DNA of 5,424 nt from Gemmatimonadales bacterium. Its GTDB lineage: Bacteria; Gemmatimonadota; Gemmatimonadetes; Gemmatimonadales; GWC2-71-9. The notes beneath the pieces are model-generated. The model saw only the letters and a list, made by a program, of their open reading frames with translations, ran no database searches and was not told where the DNA came from. The translations under genes were made by a program, and so were the position numbers. Below, piece by piece: positions 1-5,372 of the stretch. Each line of letters begins with the position of its first letter. Position 1 is the stretch's first letter. Location: assembly GCA_013813145.1 (NCBI GenBank), contig JACCSE010000004.1, forward strand, positions 1-5,424, written 5' to 3'.

Positions 1-475
1 GTCCCAGCTCCGCGCCGGCGCGGAGGACCGTGGTGCCCCGCAGGATGTCCTCTCCCGCGCGCCGGATGTTCACTCCGACGTCGCGATCGCGGACGATGGT
101 GACGGTCTCGGCACCCTCGTCGGTATCCTCCTGCCGGACCACGGTGTCTGCGCCGTCCGGCAGCGGGGCGCCGGTAAAGATCCGGGCGCACTCGCCCGCG
201 CCGATCGCCCGGCTGGGGAAGTGGCCGGCGGGGAGCTGCTCGACCACCCGGAGCCGCACCGGTCGCTCGGCGGAAGCGCCGCGCACGTCCTCGCCCCTGG
301 TGGCGTAGCCGTCCATGGCCGAGTTGGTCCACGCGGGGATGTTCAGCGGGCTCACCACGTCCTCGGCGAGCACGGCGTCCAGGGCGTCGTCGAGCGGCAT
401 GCGGAGCGCGGGCTGGCGGCGGACGTCGTCGAGGATGCGGCGGGCAGCCTCGCCGGCGGCGAGTGGTGCCGTCAC
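1..475 (-). CDS. moeA: Molybdopterin molybdenumtransferase MoeA (N-terminal part, runs off left edge)
   Basis: MoeA inserts molybdate into adenylylated molybdopterin in the cytoplasm, the step that makes Mo-molybdopterin. About 158 N-terminal residues are visible of a family that is usually near 400. Translation from GTG at 475 gives family hallmarks in order: P-A-W-T-NSAMDGYA (about residues 47-58, with the conserved Asp at 55), RIFTGAPLPDGADTVVRQED (about 95-115) and NIRRAGEDI (about 130-140). The GTG start overlaps the mobB stop in a GTGA arrangement, so translational coupling is likely; no strong Shine-Dalgarno is visible beyond a weak CCGGAG abutting the start. The C-terminal catalytic domains lie outside the window, so intactness cannot be judged. 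The identification rests on motifs and on the mobB neighbour and is secure. Confidence 0.95.
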   Translation of the reverse strand, partial: MTAPLAAGEAARRILDDVRRQPALRMPLDDALDAVLAEDVVSPLNIPAWTNSAMDGYATRGEDVRGASAERPVRLRVVEQLPAGHFPSRAIGAGECARIFTGAPLPDGADTVVRQEDTDEGAETVTIVRDRDVGVNIRRAGEDILRGTTVLRAGAELG

Positions 476-1005
476 TCCGGAATTTCCCGTGACCGGTCCC
501 AGGCCAGCGTGGCGAGAAGCTGGAGCCAGATCGTGTCGTTGAAGTGCAGCACGGGACAGGGCGCGTCCACCGCGGGATCGTCGGTCACGATCGCGACCCA
601 TTCATCGGCGTTGGCCGCGTCGGGGTCGAAGAGTGGAGGGGTGGAGAGCCCCCGGCGGTAGACCTCGATCTTGGGCAGGTCGGCTCGCTTGTAACCCTCC
701 ACCAGCACGATCCCGGCGTCCCGCAGGTAGCGGCGGGCCAGTCCGACCGGATCGTACTCATCCTCGCTTCGCTCGAACAGCGCCCGGAGGCCCGGAGTCG
801 CGAGCAGCACCCGCTCGGCCTTGCCTTCATGGAAGTGGCGCCAACTGTCGGTGTCCCGGCGGTCCACGTCGGCCGGGTGGTGGCCGTGCTTGATGGTCAT
901 GACCCGATGGCCGCGGCGAGCCAGCTCGCTCGCCAGCGCCACGGTCAGCGTGGTTTTTCCGGCGTTCTTTCGCCCGATGATGGAGATGATCCGTGTCGTC
1001 GCCAC
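472..1005 (-). CDS. mobB: Molybdopterin-guanine dinucleotide biosynthesis accessory protein MobB
   Basis: This is a cytoplasmic P-loop GTP-binding protein that assists MobA in forming molybdopterin guanine dinucleotide; in E. coli it is accessory rather than essential. The 177-residue product has a Walker A loop GRKNAGKTT at residues 11-19, the family segment IKHGHHPADVDRRDTDSWRH at about 38-57, and the Walker-B-like strand IVLVEGYKRADLPKIEV at about 99-115. Its length matches the family. The start is GTG at 1005; a later start is impossible because the P-loop begins ten residues in. That start makes the first 61 bp overlap the 3' end of mobA in another frame. Only a weak GGACGAG stands ahead of the start, so translation probably depends on ribosomes leaving mobA. 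Its stop overlaps the moeA start. Confidence 0.96.
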   Translation of the reverse strand: MATTRIISIIGRKNAGKTTLTVALASELARRGHRVMTIKHGHHPADVDRRDTDSWRHFHEGKAERVLLATPGLRALFERSEDEYDPVGLARRYLRDAGIVLVEGYKRADLPKIEVYRRGLSTPPLFDPDAANADEWVAIVTDDPAVDAPCPVLHFNDTIWLQLLATLAWDRSREIPE

Positions 1006-1595
1006 AGCTCGTCCGCGCGGGCGAGGTCGTCCGCCGTGTTCACGTTGAAGAAGAGGAGGGCCGGGTCGCCCCGGCGCGCGACTTCGGCGAGAGGGAGGAT
1101 ACCGACGCGGATGCGCCGGTGGAAGCCAATGGCGCGGAGGTCGCCTTCGTCGAGGGTGGCGGCGATCGCCTCGCGGCAGGCCGGTCCGTAAGCGGCGCAG
1201 AGCGGCTCGACGCCCCGGCGGCCGTCGCTCTGGGGCAGAACGGCGTCGTGATCGTCGAGCCCGTCGGCCAGCCGCCGGAGCAGGTCCGGGGAGACGAACG
1301 GCATGTCCCAGGCGACGCAGACGACCGGAGCCGGTGTTTCCACCACGGCGGTGTAGATCCCGCCCAACGAGCCGAGATTCGGGCGGACGTCGGCCACCAC
1401 CCGCAGGCCGGGGCGCCAGCCAGCGGCCTCGGGAGCGTTCGCCACGAGCAGAGGCGCCGCCCCGAACGCGGCGGCCATAGTATCGGCGAGTCGGTCGAGG
1501 ATCCGCTCGCCACCGACCAGCTCGAGACCCTTGGGCCTGCCGCCGAACCGGGTGGCGCCTCCGCCGGCCAGGATCGCGCCGCGCACCGGGCTCAA
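945..1595 (-). CDS. mobA: Molybdenum cofactor guanylyltransferase MobA
   Basis: MobA transfers GMP from GTP to Mo-molybdopterin, making the guanine dinucleotide cofactor used by DMSO-reductase-family enzymes. The 216-residue product shows the nucleotidyltransferase signature LAGGGATRFGGRPKGL (residues 9-24), the metal-binding Asp97 in WDMPF, G-V-EPLCAAY (128-136) and FFNVNTADDL (182-191). The start chosen is TTG at 1595, which overlaps the preceding barrel gene's stop (TTGA) and has GAGG at 1605-1608 with a 9-nt spacer. An in-frame GTG at 1586 would shorten the protein by three residues and cannot be excluded. The last 20 residues (from about 197 on) lie beyond the usual core and are encoded by the same DNA as the MobB P-loop. 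It is probably co-transcribed with mobB and moeA. Confidence 0.96.
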   Translation of the reverse strand: MSPVRGAILAGGGATRFGGRPKGLELVGGERILDRLADTMAAAFGAAPLLVANAPEAAGWRPGLRVVADVRPNLGSLGGIYTAVVETPAPVVCVAWDMPFVSPDLLRRLADGLDDHDAVLPQSDGRRGVEPLCAAYGPACREAIAATLDEGDLRAIGFHRRIRVGILPLAEVARRGDPALLFFNVNTADDLARADELWRRHGSSPSSGERTPEKPR

Positions 1596-2377
1596 TAGCG
1601 CCGGCCTCGCTGGCGTTCCAGAATCACGTCCAGGCCCAGGAGCACGCTGAACAGATGCTTGCGGGCGGTCTCGTGCGGCGGGTTCTGCGAGAGTCCGGTG
1701 GTTGGCCCTGTGACCCGTTCGATGCCGACGATGTTGTCCCGTACCTCCCAGCGCAGGTGGTAGCCGCGGCTCAGTACCATCGTCGCGCCGAGGCCGAGTC
1801 CGAAGGTGGGGCGAACCCGGGTTCCCGCGTCGTCTTCGTAGATCGCCAGAAGGGCGCCGTTACTGGCGACCCCTTCGGTGAGCAGCGAGCTCTGGTTGGT
1901 AACCGCCAGCCCCACGCTGGCCCGGGCGAAGGGGGAGATGAACTCGCGGCTGGCGACCCGGAGGATGCCGCCGACGGTGAAGGCGGCGGCCGCCGCGGAC
2001 TTATCCTGCTGGTCGATATTGGCGCATACCTGGACGATACGAGCCGAGTTGTCGCTGGAGGTGACCCGGCAGGAGTCGTCGTAGCCCAGGCCCAGGAGAA
2101 ACGCCTCCGCGGACAGTCCGAAGTTGTTTGCCGGGTAATACGTCGCCGCGAGGGCGGCGCCGATGGTGTTCTGGATGCTGCGGCTGAGCGCCAGATCGGT
2201 CTGGAAGCCCCCCTCCTGTAAGCTCTGGTTGGGGACGGCCCAGAGCCCTTTGCCGTCGATGTAGGCGCCGGAGATGGTGAAAACCAGTTGCGCCCGGTCG
2301 CCGGTCCGCTGCGCCGCAGCGACCGCGGTCTGGGTCGCGAGCAGGACGCCGGCGGCGACCGCCACACGGATGCGCAT
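1592..2377 (-). CDS. Predicted outer-membrane beta-barrel protein, function unknown
   Basis: No named family is recognised. The 261-residue product starts with a Sec signal peptide: R2 and R4, hydrophobic core to about residue 20, and likely signal peptidase I cleavage after A22 (AVAAA/Q). The mature part is rich in alternating polar/hydrophobic, Gly- and aromatic-containing stretches typical of outer-membrane strands, such as TIGAALAATYYP, RPTFGLGLGATMVLS and LFSVLLGLDVIL, and it ends in Tyr; a terminal aromatic residue is usual for BAM substrates. Two cysteines about 15 residues apart (near 104-119, in a polar stretch) could form a disulphide in a surface loop. ATG at 2377 is preferred over TTG at 2380 because of the GGGGGA ribosome-binding site. 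The 72-bp spacer upstream is GC-rich, with no clear promoter or terminator. It overlaps mobA by 4 bp, so it sits in the cofactor operon, but any link to molybdenum or pterins is unproven. Confidence 0.8.
   Translation of the reverse strand: MRIRVAVAAGVLLATQTAVAAAQRTGDRAQLVFTISGAYIDGKGLWAVPNQSLQEGGFQTDLALSRSIQNTIGAALAATYYPANNFGLSAEAFLLGLGYDDSCRVTSSDNSARIVQVCANIDQQDKSAAAAAFTVGGILRVASREFISPFARASVGLAVTNQSSLLTEGVASNGALLAIYEDDAGTRVRPTFGLGLGATMVLSRGYHLRWEVRDNIVGIERVTGPTTGLSQNPPHETARKHLFSVLLGLDVILERQRGRRY
1605..1608 (-). promoter_or_regulatory. Ribosome-binding site GAGG supporting the TTG start of mobA
   Basis: GAGG on the minus strand lies 9 nt upstream of TTG at 1595, inside the 3' end of the upstream barrel gene. 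For the alternative GTG at 1586 the spacing would be 18 nt, too long. It is the main reason for preferring the rare TTG start. Confidence 0.5.
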
Positions 2378-2380
2378 CAA

Positions 2381-2386
2381 TCCCCC
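2381..2386 (-). promoter_or_regulatory. Ribosome-binding site GGGGGA for the barrel gene at 2377
   Basis: The minus strand reads GGGGGA immediately before TTG-ATG. With ATG at 2377 the spacing to the purine run is workable (about 3-4 nt), whereas TTG at 2380 would directly abut it. This decides the start. The run is G-rich rather than a canonical AGGAGG, so its strength is moderate. Confidence 0.5.
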
Positions 2387-2449
2387 GATGAAGGATGTGG
2401 GTCAGTGGAGACGGCGCCGCGGCCGGGGGCCAACACAGGAGGGCGACGC

Positions 2450-2872
2450 TCAGGGGAGTCCGGTGCAGTCGGCATAGAGCGTCGGGTCCTCCATGACGCG
2501 AACGCGCTCCAGCGCCACGCCGGCGGGCAATCGGGCGGCGACGCGGGGATAGACGTGCGCCGCGAGCGCCTCGCAGGTGGGCAAGGTCCGCCCGTAGGCG
2601 AAGGCCGGCACGTCCAGGTTGAGATGCTTGCCGTCGAACGGAGCCACGATCTCCTCCCGCATGACCAGGTCGAGCTGGCCGAGGTCCATCACCATACCCA
2701 TGGTCTCGTCCACTGGGCCCCGCACCGTCACCGCGCAGGTGTAGTCGTGGGCGTGCCCCGGTGGATCGCTCAGCGGCCCGAAGACCTCGCGGTTCCGCGC
2801 CTCGGTCCAGTCGGGCCGGTAGAGCCGGTGCAGGGCTCGAAAAGCGACGGTGCGGGTGAGCGAGGTCGGCAC
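2450..2872 (-). CDS. 6-pyruvoyl-tetrahydropterin synthase / QueD-family protein lacking catalytic Cys and His
   Basis: Family members act on 7,8-dihydroneopterin triphosphate in the cytoplasm: PTPS makes 6-pyruvoyl-tetrahydropterin, and bacterial QueD makes 6-carboxytetrahydropterin for queuosine. The 140-residue product aligns along its length with the PTPS fold. Zinc-binding histidines are present at H15 (FRALHRL), H40 and H42 (GHAHDY), as are the GMVMDL segment (59-64), LNLDVP (84-89), PT-x-EALA (98-104) and the pterin-anchoring Glu in VMEDP (E128). The position of the catalytic Cys (mammalian VFGKC) is L34 in VFGPL, and the catalytic Asp-His pair is D80-G81 (FDGKH). Spacings from H15 to L34, L34 to H40 and H42 to D80 equal those in rat PTPS as I recall it, so the substitutions are positional. 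It may be inactive, a binder, or use another mechanism. GTG at 2872 is chosen because it starts 2 bp after the upstream stop and gives the usual short N-terminus; no Shine-Dalgarno is visible, which suggests coupling to the upstream barrel gene. Confidence 0.88.
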   Translation of the reverse strand: MPTSLTRTVAFRALHRLYRPDWTEARNREVFGPLSDPPGHAHDYTCAVTVRGPVDETMGMVMDLGQLDLVMREEIVAPFDGKHLNLDVPAFAYGRTLPTCEALAAHVYPRVAARLPAGVALERVRVMEDPTLYADCTGLP

Positions 2873-2874
2873 CG

Positions 2875-3600
2875 TCAGAACGAAAAGGAGTAGGCGAGCC
2901 CCAACTGGAACCACGGGGCGGTGGTCCACTCGCTGAGGGGTCCGTCGTCGATGACCGCGTTGGAATCGCCGTCCGGGTCGCCGGGCTCGAGGGGCGGTTC
3001 CTCGGTGAAACTGGCCGGGTAGTTCAATTTCCAGAACGGGATCCGGGCGTCGCCCCGGAAATGAAACCGCTCGGTTACGAAGAGCCGAAGCCCGGCGTAG
3101 GGGACGAAGTAGACCTTGTTGCCGAATTCGTAGCCACTGGTGTCGGCGGGGGTATCGCCGGCGAAGCTGAAGCCGACCCCTGCCCCGACGAACGGCGCCA
3201 GGCGGCGCCAGGTCTTCCCCCCAGTGAGGTTGAGCTGGAGATCCGCCTCGACGAACGACACCCGCTGATTCACCGGCCCGCTCACCCGGTTCGCCACCTG
3301 GACGAACGGGTCCACGATGAAGCGCTCCAGGTCGGCCTGGGCGAGCTGGATGCCGAGCTGGAGAGCGCTGGCGGTCCGGATGTCGTAGCGGATTCCGTAT
3401 ACCGGTCCGGTGTGCGGCCCGATACCGAGCTCGGCCCCGCTCCCGCCGATGTACCCGGCAAAGCCGGTGACGCTGTGGCCGCGGAAGATCTCGCGATAGG
3501 GCGACCCGCCGGGTGGGTGGCCGACCTGGGCGCGGGCGGGGCAGGGGAGGAGGGCGGTGAGAAAGGTGATGGACACCATCCCCAGCGCCACGTACTTCAT
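2875..3600 (-). CDS. Predicted outer-membrane beta-barrel protein with Sec signal peptide
   Basis: The family is not recognised by name. From ATG at 3600 the product has 241 residues: a signal peptide with K2, hydrophobic core about 5-19 and probable cleavage after A24 (PARA/Q). The Cys at 20 is preceded by LLP and is not a convincing lipobox. The mature protein contains barrel-like strands (VTGFAGYIGGSGAELGIG, LAPFVGAGVGFSFAG, FQLGLAYSFSF) and ends in Phe, the classic BAM-recognised terminus. An acidic Asp/Pro-rich loop (about 205-225) interrupts the last strands. The start is uncertain: ATG 3600 lies inside a 30-bp inverted-repeat arm, and ATG 3579 (residue 8, giving 234 residues without a basic n-region) lies in a degenerate copy of the same unit. 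Neither has a well-spaced Shine-Dalgarno. The stop is 2 bp before the PTPS-like gene, so the two are probably co-translated. Confidence 0.78.
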   Translation of the reverse strand: MKYVALGMVSITFLTALLPCPARAQVGHPPGGSPYREIFRGHSVTGFAGYIGGSGAELGIGPHTGPVYGIRYDIRTASALQLGIQLAQADLERFIVDPFVQVANRVSGPVNQRVSFVEADLQLNLTGGKTWRRLAPFVGAGVGFSFAGDTPADTSGYEFGNKVYFVPYAGLRLFVTERFHFRGDARIPFWKLNYPASFTEEPPLEPGDPDGDSNAVIDDGPLSEWTTAPWFQLGLAYSFSF

Positions 3601-3699
3601 CCCGAGCGCAGCGAGGGACCTTGCCCGCGCAGCTCCGACGAGCGCGCGGCGCACGAGAGCATATCGAGTAGGTCCCTCGCTGCGCTCGGGATGAAGTAC
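3592..3699. repeat. Perfect 30-bp inverted repeat with 48-bp loop (HPERSEG/SLAALGM-type element)
   Basis: Arms at 3592-3621 and 3670-3699 are exact reverse complements over 30 bp; the core reads CATCCCGAGCGCAGCGAGGG in the first arm. The 48-bp loop (3622-3669) encodes nothing recognisable. Read through in the wrong frames, the arms give peptides such as HPERSEGP and RSLAALGMKY, strings I recall as common contaminants of predicted proteins from GC-rich genomes, which suggests a dispersed non-coding repeat. No target-site duplication or transposase is seen. In minus-strand RNA it would fold into a very stable stem burying the ATG at 3600-3598. There is no U-run after the stem, so a standard intrinsic terminator is not supported. 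It fills much of the spacer between gpmI and the barrel gene. Confidence 0.85.
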
Positions 3700-3720
3700 C
3701 TCCCGCTCGGGATGAAGTAC
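3683..3720. repeat. Direct 21-bp-period duplication of the repeat arm end
   Basis: The last 17 bp of the right arm (3683-3699, CGCTCGGGATGAAGTAC) recur exactly at 3704-3720, a period of 21 bp. On the other side of the element, the segment just outside the left arm (3591 down to about 3571, minus-strand reading) matches the same unit at about 14 of 21 positions, including a shared GGGATG. The inverted repeat therefore seems to continue outward as a decayed second unit. Confidence 0.7.
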
Positions 3721-3791
3721 GCCCGCTGTCAGTACTGGACTGCTCTCGAGGCAACGACGCATCTCCGCCCTCATCGATAGTGACCTCACCC

Positions 3792-5342
3792 TCACCCCTC
3801 CCTCAGATCCCGCCCCGTCATCTCCGCCGGCGACTCCAGGCCGAGCAGGCGCAGCGCCGTCGGCGCGACGTCGCGGAGCGAGCCGCCCGCGCGCAGGCTG
3901 GTCACGCCCGGCCCCAAGGCGACGAACGGCACCGGGTTGGTCGTGTGCGCCGTGTGCACTCCACCGGTCGTGGGGTCTATCATCATCTCGCAGTTGCCGT
4001 GGTCGGCGGTGATGAGGACGCTGCTCCCGGCCTTCTCCGCACTCCGCAGCACCCGGGCCAGGCAGGCGTCGACCGTCTCCACCGCGCGGATCACCGCCGG
4101 CAGCACCCCGGTATGGCCCACCATGTCGGCGTTGGCGTAGTTGCACAGCATGAAGTCGTGCCGCCCCGACTCGATGGTCCGGCAGAGAGCCTCGGTGATC
4201 CCGGCGGCGCTCATCTCCGGGGCCAGGTCATAGGTCGCCACCCGCTGCGAGGGAACCAGGCACCGCTCCTCTCCGGGATAGGGCGGCTCGTAGCCCCCGT
4301 TGAAGAAATAGGTGACGTGGGGGTACTTCTCGGTCTCGGCGGTGCGGAACTGGGTGAGTCTCCGATCGGCCAGGACTTCGGCGAGGATGCGGGCCAGGCT
4401 GAACGGAGGGAAGGCGGGGGGCAGGGGGAACGTCGCGTCGTATTGCGTCATGGTTACGCAGGCAAGGTCCGGCCGCCGACCGGTGTCGAACTCCTCGAAT
4501 CCGTCGATCGCGAGGGCGCTCACGATCTGCCGCATCCGGTCGCTGCGATAATTGAAGAACAACACCCCGTCGCCGTCGCGCATCGTGGCGACCGGGAGGC
4601 CGGCGCGGTGGTGGACCATCGGCCGGATGAACTCGTCAGTCTCACCCCGCTGGTACGCCGCCTGAATCGCCAGCACCGGATGCTCCACCGAGGTCCCGAC
4701 CCCGTGCACCATGGCGTCGTAGGCCAGCTTGGTCCGGTCCCAGCGGCGGTCCCGGTCCATCCCGTAGTACCGGCCGATGAGCGAGGCGACGTCCACCCGG
4801 GTGCCGGCGATCCGGCGCATGTCCTGAAGCAGGGTGCGGACGACTGCTCCCCCCAGGGTGGGTGCTGAGTCCCGGCCGTCGAGAAAGCCGTGGATCGCGA
4901 TCGCCGGCACCCGGTGCCGGATGCCCAGCTCCACGCAGGCGAGCAGGTGCCGGTCGAGGGCGTGCACGCCGCCCGGGCCCAGGAGGCCGCACAGGTGCAG
5001 CGTCCCACCCCGCTGGCGCACTCCCGCGCAGAGCTCGACCAGCGGGGGAAGCTGGTAGAATTCCCCGGTCTGGATGCTCTGGGAGATTCTGACGAGGTCC
5101 TGCGGGACTACCCGGCCGGCGCCGAGGTTGAGGTGTCCGACTTCGCTGTTGCCCATCTGTCCTTCGGGGAGACCCACGGAGAGCTCGCTGGCTTGAAGCA
5201 GGGTCCGCGGAGCCGACTCCCAGAGCCGGTGCCATACCGGGGTGGAGGCCAGCTCGATCGCGTTGCCCTCGCTTTCGGGCCGGTACCCCCAACCGTCCAG
5301 GACTACCAGGACGACCCGGTTCCGGGGGAGTCCGTTTGACAT
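3792..5342 (-). CDS. gpmI: 2,3-bisphosphoglycerate-independent phosphoglycerate mutase GpmI
   Basis: GpmI interconverts 3- and 2-phosphoglycerate in glycolysis and gluconeogenesis in the cytoplasm, using two metal ions (usually Mn) and a phosphoserine intermediate. The 516-residue product has normal family length and the expected motifs in order: LDGWG (D16, metal), MGNSEVGH with nucleophile S66, GGVH (H127), HGFLDGRD (151-158), GRYYGMDRD-RWDR (190-203), FFNYRSDRMRQI, TEKYPHVTYFFNGG, NYANADMVGHTG and TADHGN (metal ligands). The usual SDGGVHSH stretch is GPGGVHAL here, keeping the substrate-contacting His. The ATG start at 5342 is supported by GGAGAG just upstream. No convincing minus-strand promoter appears in the 82 bp to the window edge. 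A 191-bp spacer with an inverted repeat follows the stop, so this gene may not share a transcript with the genes downstream. Confidence 0.98.
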   Translation of the reverse strand: MSNGLPRNRVVLVVLDGWGYRPESEGNAIELASTPVWHRLWESAPRTLLQASELSVGLPEGQMGNSEVGHLNLGAGRVVPQDLVRISQSIQTGEFYQLPPLVELCAGVRQRGGTLHLCGLLGPGGVHALDRHLLACVELGIRHRVPAIAIHGFLDGRDSAPTLGGAVVRTLLQDMRRIAGTRVDVASLIGRYYGMDRDRRWDRTKLAYDAMVHGVGTSVEHPVLAIQAAYQRGETDEFIRPMVHHRAGLPVATMRDGDGVLFFNYRSDRMRQIVSALAIDGFEEFDTGRRPDLACVTMTQYDATFPLPPAFPPFSLARILAEVLADRRLTQFRTAETEKYPHVTYFFNGGYEPPYPGEERCLVPSQRVATYDLAPEMSAAGITEALCRTIESGRHDFMLCNYANADMVGHTGVLPAVIRAVETVDACLARVLRSAEKAGSSVLITADHGNCEMMIDPTTGGVHTAHTTNPVPFVALGPGVTSLRAGGSLRDVAPTALRLLGLESPAEMTGRDLREG

Positions 5343-5364
5343 GGCTCTCCGCGTGTTCTACAAT
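5336..5364 (+). promoter_or_regulatory. Near-consensus sigma-70 promoter on the plus strand (TTGACA-17-TACAAT)
   Basis: TTGACA at 5336-5341 is a perfect -35 hexamer. Exactly 17 bp later TACAAT (5359-5364) matches five of six positions of the -10 consensus. Transcription would start near 5371-5373, pointing out of the window on the right. The -35 box covers the gpmI start codon and the spacer covers its Shine-Dalgarno, so polymerase bound here would compete with gpmI expression. Such a pair is unlikely by chance in DNA this GC-rich, but promoter function is not demonstrated. Confidence 0.65.
5345..5350 (-). promoter_or_regulatory. Shine-Dalgarno GGAGAG of gpmI
   Basis: GGAGAG precedes ATG at 5342; the GGAG core is separated from it by 4 nt. 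It is the clearest ribosome-binding site in the window and fixes the gpmI start. Confidence 0.7.
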
Positions 5365-5372
5365 GCCAGACT

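Noticed and set aside
993..1598. Plus-strand open frames opposite mobA and neighbouring genes
   Set aside because: Shadow frames of high-GC coding DNA; mobA, mobB and the barrel gene explain the region fully.
2378..2449. Promoter or terminator between the PTPS-like gene and the downstream barrel gene
   Set aside because: The spacer has only short GC palindromes (such as GGCC-CCC-GGCC) with no U-run and no AT-rich -10-like hexamer with a matching -35; read-through is simplest.
3538..3543. Lipoprotein signal (LLPC) in the second barrel protein
   Set aside because: Pro directly before Cys does not fit a lipobox, and a good signal peptidase I site (PARA/Q) follows immediately.
3592..3699. Intrinsic terminator for gpmI
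   Set aside because: The stem is very stable, but the loop is 48 nt and no U-run follows in the minus-strand transcript. It fits a dispersed repeat better.
3725..3745. Near-palindrome GTCAGTACTGGAC as operator
   Set aside because: The inner symmetric core is only about 8 bp with one interrupting base, and nothing ties it to a promoter or regulator.
2450..3754. A 434-codon open frame that would fuse about 290 residues to the N-terminus of the PTPS-like protein
   Set aside because: The upstream part is an Arg/Pro-rich out-of-frame reading of the barrel gene and repeat element. The PTPS domain begins right after GTG 2872, as in normal family members.
2875..4146. N-terminal extension of the barrel protein up to 4146
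   Set aside because: The extension reads through the repeat and the 3' end of gpmI in another frame, is low-complexity Arg/Gly-rich, and would place the signal peptide internally.
3780..4868. Long plus-strand open frame opposite gpmI (362 codons)
   Set aside because: It is antisense to well-conserved gpmI codons, rich in His/Arg/Gly/Val as expected for the mirror of GC-rich genes, and has no recognisable motif.
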